A stretch of 64,000 bases of DNA, taken from positions 328,501-392,500 of the forward strand of contig JAAVVV010000001.1 in assembly GCA_023910605.1 (NCBI GenBank). Reading direction: 5' to 3'. The notes below the pieces were generated by a model. The model saw only the letters and a program-made list of their open reading frames with translations. It searched no databases and had not been told where the DNA came from. A program made the translations under genes and the position numbers. Numbering within the stretch: position 1 is the first letter of the stretch; each line of letters starts with the position of its first letter. Source of the DNA: Bosea sp. (in: a-proteobacteria) (GTDB lineage: Bacteria > Pseudomonadota > Alphaproteobacteria > Rhizobiales > Beijerinckiaceae). Below are positions 52,668 to 60,455 of this stretch, piece after piece.

Positions 52668-54022
52668 TATAGACGCCCGCGACGATCCCAATGTGTGGCA
52701 AAGAAGGATGGTTGGCATCACCATTGGAGAGAGGCATGACAAGCGAGGTTTGCACGATCGGTTTGGATTTGGCCAAGAATGCATTTCAGGTGCATGGCGC
52801 GGATGCGGCGGGAGCTGTTGTGCTCCGCAAGCAGTTGCGGCGCGGGCAAGTTCTGAAGTTTTTCGCTGATCAGCCGCGATGCCTGGTGGCGATGGAAGCC
52901 TGCGGAAGTTCCCACTTCTGGGCGCGGGAGATCGGTCGGCTGGGACATGAGGTGCGGATGATCCCACCTGCTTATGTCAAACCCTTCGTGAAGCGGCAGA
53001 AGAACGATGCGGCAGACGCCGAGGCGATCTGCGAGGCGGCTCAGCGGCCGACGATGCGCTTTGTTGGGGTGAAGAGCGAAGCGACACAAGGGGCAGCCGT
53101 CATGTTGCGCACCCGTGATTTGCTGCTCCGCCAACGCACGCAGACCATCAATGCCTTGCGAGGCCATCTGGCCGAGTTCGGTCATGTCGCGCCGCAAGGT
53201 CTGGGCCACGCCTCGAAGCTGACGGCGATGATTGATGATCCAGAGACCGTGCTGCCGGAACCGGCGCGGGCGGCTTTGCGGTTTCTGACGGCGACCCTGT
53301 CGCAGTTGAATGATCAGATCGGCGTCCTGGATGCCGAGATCGTCAGGCGCACACGCGAAGACGAGAAGGCGCGCCGGCTGATGACGATCCCTGGGGTTGG
53401 GCCGCTGGTCGCCTCGGCTCTGGTGGCTCTTGCGCCATCGCCGGAGACGTTCAAACGCGGACGTGACTTCGCCGCATGGCTTGGGCTTGTGCCCCGGCAA
53501 CATTCGACCGGCGGCAAGCAACGCCTTGGCTCCACGACGAAGATGGGTGAACGATCCCTGCGGCGGCTCCTGATCATGGGCGCACACAGCGAACTGATCT
53601 GGCGCAAACGCAAAGGTGCCACGCCGGGGTCATGGCTGGCCAACATGCTGGCGAGTAAACCACCGATGCTGGTGCGCGTGGCGCTCGCCAACAAGATGGC
53701 GAGCATCGTTTGGGCGATCATGGCGCGGGGAGAGACATACAGGGCTTCGGTCGCGGCGGCATAAAGCCGAGGCGATCGAGGGGGACGTCGCAGCAGGAGA
53801 GGTCAGAAGGAGGGTATGGAGCAACGGTCGTGAGACGGGATTAGGAAAACCAGTGTGCACCAAAGTGCTTCATCAGCACGCGGCGTTGATTTGGACCTGA
53901 TCCGCTAACACCATACGGGCCCGCGGCGCATGAGAAAGCCGCATCAGAGGCCGGACACATGTCAGCACCCGACAACGCGCACGTACTGACCAAAGATTCC
54001 TCTTGCCAAACGGGCGTCTACA
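52668..54022 (+). mobile_element. IS110/IS1111-type insertion sequence
   Basis: One transposase gene flanked by long non-coding ends. Near the ends lies an inverted repeat, TAGACGCCCG at 52670-52679 and CGGGCGTCTA at 54011-54020, matching the subterminal repeats of the IS1111 group. These elements have no terminal repeats and usually make no target duplication, so the exact limits cannot be set. 53765-54022 holds no gene. Confidence 0.8.
52736..53764 (+). CDS. IS110-family transposase (DEDD)
   Basis: A 342-residue transposase. The N-terminal RuvC-like DEDD domain begins TIGLDLAKNAFQVHGADAAG (first Asp) and includes LVAMEACGSSHFWAREIGRL (Glu) and KRQKNDAADAEAICEAAQRP (Asp pair). The C-terminal Tnp_20 domain has IPGVGPLVASALVALAPSPE, AAWLGLVPRQHSTGGKQRLG and LRRLLIMGAHSELIWRKR with the conserved Ser region. 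ATG 52736 follows GAGAGAGG. Complete, no frameshift. Confidence 0.93.
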   Translation: MTSEVCTIGLDLAKNAFQVHGADAAGAVVLRKQLRRGQVLKFFADQPRCLVAMEACGSSHFWAREIGRLGHEVRMIPPAYVKPFVKRQKNDAADAEAICEAAQRPTMRFVGVKSEATQGAAVMLRTRDLLLRQRTQTINALRGHLAEFGHVAPQGLGHASKLTAMIDDPETVLPEPARAALRFLTATLSQLNDQIGVLDAEIVRRTREDEKARRLMTIPGVGPLVASALVALAPSPETFKRGRDFAAWLGLVPRQHSTGGKQRLGSTTKMGERSLRRLLIMGAHSELIWRKRKGATPGSWLANMLASKPPMLVRVALANKMASIVWAIMARGETYRASVAAA

Positions 54023-54069
54023 CATGGTGCATGGATGGAGGCACCCGGCATCTCGGCTTTGCAGCCTGG

Positions 54070-54280
54070 TCAGCGAATGCGCTGTGACTGCGGTCTCGCG
54101 AGCAGCATGTTGCGGTTGGCGATCTTGATGTGAATGGCGACTTCATTCTGCTGGGCTCCAAAGGTTCGTGAGGTGAGGCGTCCGCCGTTGATCCTCTTCA
54201 CCCGGGAAATCGCTGTTTCGACCAACGAGCGTCGGCCGTATCGGTGCTGCCGCATCATCGCGCTCGAAGAGCCGATGTTC
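54070..54280 (-). pseudogene. IS5-family transposase, C-terminal remnant
   Basis: The frame reads RYGRRSLVETAISRVKRING, then GRLTSRTFGAQQNEVAIHIK, then IANRNMLLARPQ to a stop at 54070. RRSLVETAISRVKR is the YREK/Glu region at the end of IS5-type DDE transposases. All upstream parts, including the two Asp residues, are missing. It sits between the IS110-type element and the first toxin-antitoxin promoter. Confidence 0.65.
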
Positions 54281-54316
54281 GCCGACACGTCGTCAACATG
54301 ACAGTACCCTGTCAGG

Positions 54317-54345
54317 TTGATCATCTCACAGCGTTGATATATAAT
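54317..54345 (+). promoter_or_regulatory. Promoter of the DUF433/DUF5615 module
   Basis: TTGATC (54317-54322), 17-bp spacer, TATAAT (54340-54345). The -10 box is a perfect sigma-70 match, and the spacing is ideal. It lies 40 bp before the antitoxin start. Confidence 0.65.
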
Positions 54346-54359
54346 CCGATCGATCGGAT
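54344..54359. promoter_or_regulatory. Palindromic operator of the DUF433/DUF5615 module
   Basis: ATCCGATCGATCGGAT is a perfect 16-bp palindrome that overlaps the end of the -10 box. Toxin-antitoxin promoters are normally repressed by the antitoxin or the complex at such a site. Confidence 0.6.
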
Positions 54360-54384
54360 GATTTTATGCGTTAGGAGCACGGTC

Positions 54385-55027
54385 ATGCTCATTACAGCCA
54401 CCGAACTTCTGAAGCCACCCGAAGCGGCCGCGGTTGCGGGAGTCTCGCTGCGCGACGTCAACCGGGTCGTGGACGAGAGGCTCCTGCCGGCTGACCTGCT
54501 CGCGGCCGAGGACGGCCGCCGTCTGCGGGCCGCCACCTGCCCGATGATCGCCTTCTATTTCGCCAGCGCCCGGCGCCTGGCGGCCGAGGAGCGGCTGGCC
54601 GTGCTGAACGCCATGGCTCCACGGCTGGGCAGTTTGGGATCCAGGACGCTGAGCGAGGCCGCTGACGAGGACTGGACTTGGCGCGAGGCCTATCTTGCGG
54701 TTGACCTCGGGCCGTTCGTCCGAGCGGCTGGACAAGCTGGCCGAGGCTCGCGCCCTCGTCGAAAACAATCACGACATCTTGGGCGGTGCGCCAGTCGTCC
54801 GCGGCACCCGTGTGCCGGTCCATGACGTAGCGGCCTTGGTGGCGGCGGGTCTTCCGATGGAGCGCATCCTTTCGGCCTATCCGAGCCTCGACGGGCGCCA
54901 AGTCGACCTCGCCGCCTTTTACGCCGCCGCTAACCCGCCGCGCGGGCGGCCTCGGTCGGTCGAGTTGCCTGCCGGCGCTCGGATCGTTACGGATCGCCGC
55001 GTGGTGCGCCGCAGGGCGGCGGCGTGA
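54385..55027 (+). pseudogene. DUF433-type antitoxin gene with a -1 frameshift
   Basis: ATG 54385 follows AGGAG and opens MLITATELLKPPEAAAVAGV (MerR/HTH-like), running to EAYLAVDLGPFVR. The frame then leaves the family. The next frame continues ERLDKLAEARALVENNHDIL, GGAPVVRGTRVPVHDVAALV and the rest of DUF433 to the stop at 55027. One lost base near 54724 would explain it. As read, the N-terminal frame stops at 54825, and the DUF433 part could only start at a weak internal codon (54695). Loss of antitoxin would be harmful with an active toxin, so check the base calls. Confidence 0.65.
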
Positions 55028-55440
55028 AGCTCCTCATCGACGAGTGCCTCAGCCCGGACCTCACCAAGCTGGCGCAGCGGCGCGGCCACGGCGAATCCTC
55101 GCATGTGGTCTGGCTGGGTCTTGCCGGCCGCAAGGACTGGGAGCTGAAGCCGATTATCCTCGCCGGCGACTGGACCTTCGTCACCAAGAACGCGGTCGAT
55201 TTCCGCGGGCCGGCAGATCGGCCGGGCGCGAAGGGGCAATACGCCGGCGTCGCACTGCATGCCGGGCTGATCTGCCTTGGCGCCGCGGACGCCATGGACC
55301 TCGATCTGCAGCTTGGGCTGTTCGAGGTCGCGCTTGACGAGCTGGCAGGCGATCCCGACCTCGTCAATCAGGTGCTCGAGGTCACAGCCGACGCTGCCGA
55401 TGAGATCCACATCCTGCGCTACGCCCTACCTCCGGACTGA
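55024..55440 (+). CDS. DUF5615 PIN-like toxin
   Basis: A 138-residue protein of the DUF5615 (Mut7-C/PIN-like) family: MKLLIDECLSPDLTKLAQRR at the N-terminus with the acidic Asp-Glu pair, and GDWTFVTKNAVDF with the second acidic/aromatic motif. Such proteins pair with DUF433 antitoxins and probably cleave RNA. The GTG start overlaps the antitoxin stop (GTGA), so the two are coupled. Confidence 0.75.
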   Translation: MKLLIDECLSPDLTKLAQRRGHGESSHVVWLGLAGRKDWELKPIILAGDWTFVTKNAVDFRGPADRPGAKGQYAGVALHAGLICLGAADAMDLDLQLGLFEVALDELAGDPDLVNQVLEVTADAADEIHILRYALPPD

Positions 55441-55486
55441 AGGCGATCACACTTCGGGCAGCACTTCACAGTCAGCCTTGCGCGCC

Positions 55487-56749
55487 TCACACGATCCCCC
55501 ACGCCCGATACCGCTTCCGCCCTGTGAGCTCGCGCGGCAGGCTGGGCCCGAGTTCCTTCAGCATCACCTCGACAGCTTGTTGCGTGACCTTGAGCTTCTC
55601 GGTCGCCATCTGCACGGTGACCAGCGGCGAGGCCATGAACAGGTCGACCAGTTGCGGCAACTTCGAATTCCCCCGTCGTCCCTCGCAGCGCCGCCCCATC
55701 ACCTCGCGCGCCAGGTTGAGCCGCTTGAGGTCGCTGTCGGCCAGCCTTGCACTACCCTGCATGGCTTCGATCAAGCCGGCAAGGCGGACCTCCTGTCCCT
55801 GGTGCGGGCTCCAGCGGAAGCGACCCTTGCGGTAGCCGAGCCCCAGCGCCGGCAGGTGGTGCGCAGCGATGTCGCGTTGGCGCAGGATGGTGGCCGCCAA
55901 TGCGAAGCCCACCTCCCCTCCCCGCTCGGCCGGCTCGAGCGCAAGCCAGGCATCGAGCGCAAGGGCTGTGGCGAGAACAGCGGGCGCATCCTCCGCTGCC
56001 TTCAGCGCCTCCAGCCAGGCCATGAGACGGGTTGATGCGCCATAGTCCGGGTCGCGCAACCTGAGGGGAACCGCTTCTGGCTGCGGCACCGTGTAGACGT
56101 CGAGCAGGCGACCTGTGCGCGCCAGCAGCGCATCGATGGTGGCGAGGTCGCCGGCCGCGGCGCACGAACTGTTGCTTGCAATCGCCTCGCCCTCATCGTC
56201 GGACAGCTCCAGCCCGTCGCCATCGTCGCTCTCGTCCGGATCCGGCCAGAGCCCGTCTTCGGCGAACGGCTTGGGCATATCCCAGGGGCCGGACACTGCA
56301 GGACGCGCGGCAGCGCTGACGGCTGCTGCAGCCTGACCCATCTCCGCGTCCCTGGCTTTCACCTGCCCGCTTTCTGCCGCCACGCCGATCAGCCGGCTGA
56401 GCGCCTCCGGCGCCAGAACGGCCTCTGGCGTACGCCGCGCCAGGCTGCGGCGCTCATCAAGGATCCGCTGCGCCCGCACCACGCCGGTCGAGGGCACGCG
56501 GACATCCATGCCGGCATCGTGCAGCACAAGATCCTCGAGCGAGGCCAGTTCCCCCGACAGATGCGCCAGTGCCTGCGCTTCGAACAGATGGCCACGGGCG
56601 CGCACGCCGTCGGCCAGCACGGGCTCAGCTCGCGCCAGCCGCTCATCGAGCCGCACCAGCGCCAGCGTCGCAGCCTCGATCGGGCGGGCGAGATCGGAAA
56701 GCAGCGCGCGCAGGGTTATTGTAGAGAGTGCGTAAGAATCTGTTATCAC
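55487..56749 (-). CDS. RHE_PE00001-family protein (DUF1612 plus HTH)
   Basis: A 420-residue protein of the rhizobial plasmid family RHE_PE00001. The N-terminal DUF1612-like half has RAQRILDERRSLARRTPEAV. An acidic linker (PDPDESDDGDGLELSDDEGE) follows, and then the second half with RLMAWLEALKAAEDAPAVLA. The C-terminal helix-turn-helix reads PLVTVQMATEKLKVTQQAVE and ends with RKRYRAWGIV. The GTG start at 56749 is the only reasonable one. Function unknown; the HTH suggests regulation. Two inverted repeats lie just upstream. Confidence 0.8.
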   Translation of the reverse strand: MITDSYALSTITLRALLSDLARPIEAATLALVRLDERLARAEPVLADGVRARGHLFEAQALAHLSGELASLEDLVLHDAGMDVRVPSTGVVRAQRILDERRSLARRTPEAVLAPEALSRLIGVAAESGQVKARDAEMGQAAAAVSAAARPAVSGPWDMPKPFAEDGLWPDPDESDDGDGLELSDDEGEAIASNSSCAAAGDLATIDALLARTGRLLDVYTVPQPEAVPLRLRDPDYGASTRLMAWLEALKAAEDAPAVLATALALDAWLALEPAERGGEVGFALAATILRQRDIAAHHLPALGLGYRKGRFRWSPHQGQEVRLAGLIEAMQGSARLADSDLKRLNLAREVMGRRCEGRRGNSKLPQLVDLFMASPLVTVQMATEKLKVTQQAVEVMLKELGPSLPRELTGRKRYRAWGIV

Positions 56750-56768
56750 GACAGGCAGAGTATCACAA

Positions 56769-56793
56769 ACAATCCAAAAGGCTATTGGATTGT
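56769..56793. promoter_or_regulatory. Inverted repeat upstream of the RHE_PE00001 gene
   Basis: ACAATCCAA-AAGGCTA-TTGGATTGT, nine-base perfect arms with a seven-base spacer, ending 20 bp before the GTG start. A likely operator, possibly for the HTH protein itself. Confidence 0.5.
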
Positions 56794-56829
56794 CTCACAT
56801 ATGCATGTCTGAAAGGCGATCCATCACTC

Positions 56830-56850
56830 ACGATAATGCCCCCTTATCGT
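56830..56850. promoter_or_regulatory. Second inverted repeat upstream of the RHE_PE00001 gene
   Basis: ACGATAA-TGCCCCC-TTATCGT, seven-base perfect arms and again a seven-base spacer, 80 bp before the start. The arm sequence differs from the repeat at 56769, so a different protein may bind. Confidence 0.45.
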
Positions 56851-56949
56851 TAGTCATGGGCAGCCAAACCAGAATCGTGGATTCTGGCCCTGATGACCGC
56901 CAAATCTGCCTCCCGCCGCAGCCGACTGCATGCTCTCCGGCTTGTGCGC

Positions 56950-57378
56950 TCAGTCAAGCCGCAGCCGGGCCCGCACACGGCCGGCCCTGAGCAGGCCGAG
57001 GAGCTGCTGGCGCAGTCGCACGAAGAGCGCCGGCGGCAACGGACCGTAGTAGATCGTCGCCGGCAATGCGCCGGGCACCGGACGCACATCAGGACCCGGC
57101 CACTGGAACTCGTTGGCATGGTCGAGGATGACCCACGAGCGGTCGTCGTCGAGGCCGAGGCGCTGTTTCGTCGCCCGGGGCAGCTCCAGCGCCCGCGCTG
57201 GGTCGTCCGGTGCACGGTGCGTGACCGGTGCCACACGCACCAGCGTCTTGCCGTCTGCCCGCCTGACGGTCAGCACAATGACGGCTGGCCGCTCCTTGTC
57301 GCTGCCGGTCCTGGCCTCAGGGCCCCAATCGTAGACATAGCGCAGGACGTATCCGACCTTTGGCTCGCCCCCGATCAC
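56950..57378 (-). CDS. PemK/MazF-like toxin
   Basis: A 142-residue protein with a PemK-like fold signature: KVGYVLRYVYDWGPEARTGS (start of the SH3-like barrel), KERPAVIVLTVRRADGKTLV with the conserved Arg-Pro, and VRVAPVTHRAPDDP. PemK/MazF toxins cleave mRNA. It directly follows a Phd-type antitoxin with an ATGA overlap, which supports the assignment. The last 20 residues (LGLLRAGRVRARLRLD) are basic. Confidence 0.65.
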   Translation of the reverse strand: MIGGEPKVGYVLRYVYDWGPEARTGSDKERPAVIVLTVRRADGKTLVRVAPVTHRAPDDPARALELPRATKQRLGLDDDRSWVILDHANEFQWPGPDVRPVPGALPATIYYGPLPPALFVRLRQQLLGLLRAGRVRARLRLD

Positions 57379-57635
57379 GCCTCAAGCTCGGCGTCGAGAT
57401 GCGCGAGCCCAGGCTCCATCTCCATGCTTTCGAGCGCCTGGATCTCGCTCTCAGTCCAGTCCGAGAGCGTGACGATGCGCCGGTCGCGTGCCGCCAGCCG
57501 CTCGTATTCGTCGTATGACAGCACAACGTTCTTCGGCTTGCCGTGCTTGGTCACGATGACGGGCTGGCTCATCGCCTTGTCCAGGGCCTCGCCGACCTGG
57601 GCCTCGAAGGCGCTGCGGGTCAGGGTTGCTGGCAT
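57375..57635 (-). CDS. Phd/YefM-type antitoxin
   Basis: An 86-residue antitoxin: FEAQVGEALDKAMSQPVIVT, then KHGKPKNVVLSYDEYERLAA, the Phd/YefM DNA-binding fold, then an acidic C-terminus rich in Glu for toxin binding. ATG 57635 follows GAGG; a longer open frame upstream is antisense of the recombinase gene. A perfect palindrome at 57671 lies in its promoter region. Confidence 0.85.
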   Translation of the reverse strand: MPATLTRSAFEAQVGEALDKAMSQPVIVTKHGKPKNVVLSYDEYERLAARDRRIVTLSDWTESEIQALESMEMEPGLAHLDAELEA

Positions 57636-57670
57636 GGGGACCTCTTTTTCGGTTCGCAAACCTAGCATAC

Positions 57671-57685
57671 TCGCTAAATTAGCGA
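57671..57685. promoter_or_regulatory. Operator between the Phd antitoxin and recombinase genes
   Basis: TCGCTAA-A-TTAGCGA, seven-base perfect arms around one base. It lies 36 bp before the antitoxin start and 26 bp before the divergent recombinase start. A -10-like TATGCT follows on the antitoxin strand. Binding here could repress both directions. Confidence 0.6.
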
Positions 57686-57710
57686 AATACCGAATTTTGG
57701 CGGATTCCCG

Positions 57711-58865
57711 ATGAGCCATCCCGACGATCTCGAGCACGCCCGCTTTGCCGAGCTGAATGCGCTCGCAGGCGTGCTGCCCTATCACCGCCGCGACGAGCTC
57801 TCCGCTCTGCTCTCCGATGCGGATGTCGCTACGTTGCGCCATCTGGTCGAGAGCGGCATGGGTGCCAACACGCTGCGCGCCATCGCCTCGGATCTGGCCT
57901 ATCTCGAGCGCTGGGCGCTGGCCGCGACAGGCTCTCCCCTGCCCTGGCCGGCGCCGGCCTCGCTGGTGGTGAAGTTCATTGCCCATCACCTGTGGGATGC
58001 GGTGAAGAAGGAGGCCGATCCGGCTCATGGCATGCCCGATGAGGTCGCGCACACGCTGCGAGCCATGGGTGCCCTGAAATCCACCGGCCCCCACGCGCCT
58101 GGCACGGTGAAGCGGCGGCTGTCGCTCTGGGGCTCGATGCACAAATGGCGGGGAATGACTGGGCCATTCGGCGACGGTCAGATCAGGACGGCGCTCAGAC
58201 TCTCGGTGCGTGCCGCCGCCCGGCCGCGTCAGCGCAAGAGCGAGAAGGCCGTCACCGGCGATATCGTGGCAAAGCTGATTGCCACTTGCTGGCTGAACCG
58301 GCCGCAGGATCTGCGCGACAAGGCGTTGCTGCTGATCGCCTTCGCCTCAGGTGGCCGGCGGCGTTCGGAGGTGGCTGGCCTGCGCCTTGAGGACATTGTG
58401 GTGGAGCCGGACGTGCCTTCGGTTCCCGGCGATCCCACCTCCCCGCCCCTGCCCTGCCGGCGCATCCGGCTCGGGCGCACCAAGACCACCGACGCCGATC
58501 AGGATGCCAGCGTCTTTGTGATCGGCGCGCCGGTCGGGGCACTCGAGGCTTGGCTGGCCTTTACCAGAATCAAGAGCGGCCCGATCTTCCGCCGTATCGA
58601 CCAGTGGGAGAACATCCGCCCGGAAGGTCTCACCGGCCAGGGCATCAACCTGATCCTCAAACGCCGCATCGCAATGGCAGGCCTCGATCCCGTCAGCTTC
58701 TCTGCCCACGGCCTGCGCTCTGGTTTCCTCACCGAGGCGGCCCGGCAAGGCGTACCCCTGCCCGAAGCGATGGCGCAGAGCCAGCACACATCCGTGCAAC
58801 AGGCCGCCCGCTACTACAACGATGCCGAGCGCCGGATGGGCAAGGCGGCACGGTTGCTGGGATGA
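57711..58865 (+). CDS. Plasmid-type tyrosine recombinase
   Basis: A 384-residue tyrosine recombinase. N-terminal SAM-like domain (MGANTLRAIASDLAYLERWA). Catalytic Arg in ASGGRRRSEVAGLRLEDI, then AHGLRSGFLTEAARQ (H-x-x-R with Ser after it) and SQHTSVQQAARYYNDAE with His and Tyr. All key residues are present. It matches the group of integrases found alone on rhizobial plasmids and islands. Divergent from the Phd/PemK-like module, sharing a 75-bp gap. Confidence 0.88.
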   Translation: MSHPDDLEHARFAELNALAGVLPYHRRDELSALLSDADVATLRHLVESGMGANTLRAIASDLAYLERWALAATGSPLPWPAPASLVVKFIAHHLWDAVKKEADPAHGMPDEVAHTLRAMGALKSTGPHAPGTVKRRLSLWGSMHKWRGMTGPFGDGQIRTALRLSVRAAARPRQRKSEKAVTGDIVAKLIATCWLNRPQDLRDKALLLIAFASGGRRRSEVAGLRLEDIVVEPDVPSVPGDPTSPPLPCRRIRLGRTKTTDADQDASVFVIGAPVGALEAWLAFTRIKSGPIFRRIDQWENIRPEGLTGQGINLILKRRIAMAGLDPVSFSAHGLRSGFLTEAARQGVPLPEAMAQSQHTSVQQAARYYNDAERRMGKAARLLG

Positions 58866-58961
58866 GCGCTGGCCGCCACCCTCCCCTGTTTTCTCAAGCG
58901 CGTCTGTGGATTGAGCGGAGATCAGACAGAGCAAAAGCTCGGGTGATGGCTCAAGAGCTTT

Positions 58962-58987
58962 CCACCAACGACGTGCATCGTTGATGG
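58962..58987. promoter_or_regulatory. Inverted repeat upstream of the Phd-UPF0175/PIN module
   Basis: CCACCAACGA-CGTGCA-TCGTTGATGG: ten-base arms with one mismatch and a six-base spacer, 55 bp before the antitoxin start. Likely operator for the toxin-antitoxin genes. Confidence 0.5.
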
Positions 58988-59041
58988 ACGGACGGGAAGA
59001 GAGTGTGCTATCAAATTGGGGATCAATAAAGGAAACCAGCC

Positions 59042-59365
59042 ATGGACACCTTCTCCGTGCGAGACTTGCGCGAACGCTCAGGCGATCTGGTGCGCCAGGC
59101 TGAAGAGGGACGGTTGTCCATCGTGGCGAAACACGGCCATCCGCTCTTCGTTGCCGTGCCGCTGGATGAGCATCTTCTCAGCGAGGGCGTTGCCGTCGCC
59201 ATGGCCTGCCGCCTCTTCGCCGAGCACACCATCAGCCTTGGCAAGGCCGCAAAGCTGGCGGGTCTCCCCGTCGAGCGCTTCATTGCTGTTCTGGGAGCTA
59301 TGGGGATTCCAGCCGTTGATCTTGCGCCAGCGGAGCTTGATCAAGATCTCGCCGCACTCGTCTGA
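59042..59365 (+). CDS. Antitoxin, Phd N-terminus fused to UPF0175 C-terminus
   Basis: A 107-residue protein. Residues 1-42 read SVRDLRERSGDLVRQAEEGR, then LSIVAKHGHPLFVAVPLDE, a Phd-like fold. Residues 55-90 read ISLGKAAKLAGLPVERFIAV, the helix-turn-helix of UPF0175 proteins. Both families act as antitoxins of PIN toxins, and here they are joined. AGGAAACC precedes the ATG. The PIN toxin starts 6 bp after it. Confidence 0.8.
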   Translation: MDTFSVRDLRERSGDLVRQAEEGRLSIVAKHGHPLFVAVPLDEHLLSEGVAVAMACRLFAEHTISLGKAAKLAGLPVERFIAVLGAMGIPAVDLAPAELDQDLAALV

Positions 59366-59371
59366 CCGCGG

Positions 59372-59848
59372 ATGATCGTTGTCGACGCTTCGCCGCTCAT
59401 CATGCTGGCGCGCAGCGAGCTCATCGACGTGCTGCGTGTCGTCGCGGGCGACGTCATTGTTCCCGAGGCCGTCTGGGACGAGTGCGTGAGTGAGGGCTCC
59501 CGGCCCGGTTCCAACGCGATACTGGCCGCGCAGAAGGCGGGACATATCGTGACCCGCGCTGGCGGGGTGTTGAACGATCCCCTCCCCGCGCTGGGACAGG
59601 GCGAAGTTTCCGCCATCGCGCTGGCGATGGAGCTTGGCTGTCCAGTGCTGATGGATGAACGTCTCGGTCGCCGCGTTGCCAGCTTGCATGGCGTAAGGGT
59701 GATCGGTAGCGCGGCCATCCTCATTGCAGCCAAGCAGCGTCGGCTCATCCCGGCGATCAAGCCAGTTCTGGCGGATTGGCGGGCTGCCGGATACTTCCTA
59801 AGCGAGGCGCTCCTTCAGGCTGTGCTCCAGCGCGCCAACGAGGTCTGA
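59372..59848 (+). CDS. DUF3368 PIN-domain toxin
   Basis: A 158-residue PIN-family ribonuclease-like toxin: MIVVDASPLIMLARSELIDV with the first Asp, VPEAVWDECV, LGQGEVSAIALAMEL with the conserved Glu, and PVLMDERLGRRVA with the late Asp/Glu. DUF3368 is the usual partner of UPF0175 antitoxins. All acidic residues of the active site are present, so it should be active. Confidence 0.85.
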   Translation: MIVVDASPLIMLARSELIDVLRVVAGDVIVPEAVWDECVSEGSRPGSNAILAAQKAGHIVTRAGGVLNDPLPALGQGEVSAIALAMELGCPVLMDERLGRRVASLHGVRVIGSAAILIAAKQRRLIPAIKPVLADWRAAGYFLSEALLQAVLQRANEV

Positions 59849-59849
59849 T

Positions 59850-59994
59850 TGCGAGCATGCTCGCGCTTCTGGAGCCAGACGCGGATCAGGTTGCGCGAGA
59901 CGTCGTGGCTTTTGGTCGGGCCATCCCGCTTCTTACCAGAGAGATAGGCATGCACGATCTGGCGCTTGAACTTGGGTAGCGTGGGTGTGGTATC
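59850..59994 (-). pseudogene. Transposase OrfA-like remnant
   Basis: Reading on the minus strand from the left end of the IS66 copy: TPTLPKFKRQIVHAYLSGKK, then SHDVSRNLIRVWLQKREHAR. KRQIV...SGKK followed by an SRNLIRVW helix resembles the helix-turn-helix of OrfA-type transposases. It has no start and is cut by the IS66 left terminus at 59995. Roughly 48 codons remain; the family is uncertain. Confidence 0.45.
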
Positions 59995-60071
59995 GTAAGC
60001 GTGTAGGCAACCCCACGTATCTTTTGGTGTTCTGATCGCTCATTTTCCCGGTGAATCATGTGGGGAATCCT

Positions 60072-60455
60072 ATGAGCGAGAGTATGAATCAAGATCGAGT
60101 TTTTGAGGTTTTGACGGCAGCGCCGGTGCGGACGAGGCGCAGGCTACGTGATTGGTCGGTCGACGAGAAGGCACGACTGATTTCCCAGACGCTGTTGCCT
60201 GGTGCGAATGTTTCGGCGATTGCGCGTTCTGCCGGGGTTGACCCTTCGCAGCTTTATGGATGGCGGCGACAGGCCCGGGCATCCGGGGCGGTCAAAGCCA
60301 TGCCCGTTGCGCACGATGAGGTGAAGTTTGCGCGCGTCGAGGCGGCTGGCAACTGGGCTGTGGAGATTGTCATTCGGGATACGGTTGTCCGTGTTGGCGG
60401 CGACATCGATGCGGATCATCTGACCGTGATACTGAGGGCGGTGCGCAAAGCATGA
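60072..60455 (+). CDS. tnpA: IS66 TnpA (Orf1), copy A
   Basis: A 127-residue helix-turn-helix accessory protein, same as that at 21274-21657: WSVDEKARLISQTLLPGANV and SAIARSAGVDPSQLYGWRRQ. ATG 60072 (MSESMNQD) preferred; a GTG at 60051 would add seven residues. Its stop overlaps the tnpB start (ATGA). Confidence 0.88.
   Translation: MSESMNQDRVFEVLTAAPVRTRRRLRDWSVDEKARLISQTLLPGANVSAIARSAGVDPSQLYGWRRQARASGAVKAMPVAHDEVKFARVEAAGNWAVEIVIRDTVVRVGGDIDADHLTVILRAVRKA

Noticed and set aside
56893..57714. A 273-codon plus-strand frame across the Phd/PemK-like genes
   Set aside because: It is antisense to both toxin-antitoxin genes, which have matching ribosome sites and an ATGA overlap; no domain was recognised in it.
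58981..59014. TTGATG ... TATCAA as a promoter of the Phd-UPF0175/PIN module
   Set aside because: The spacer is 22 bp, too long for a sigma-70 promoter.
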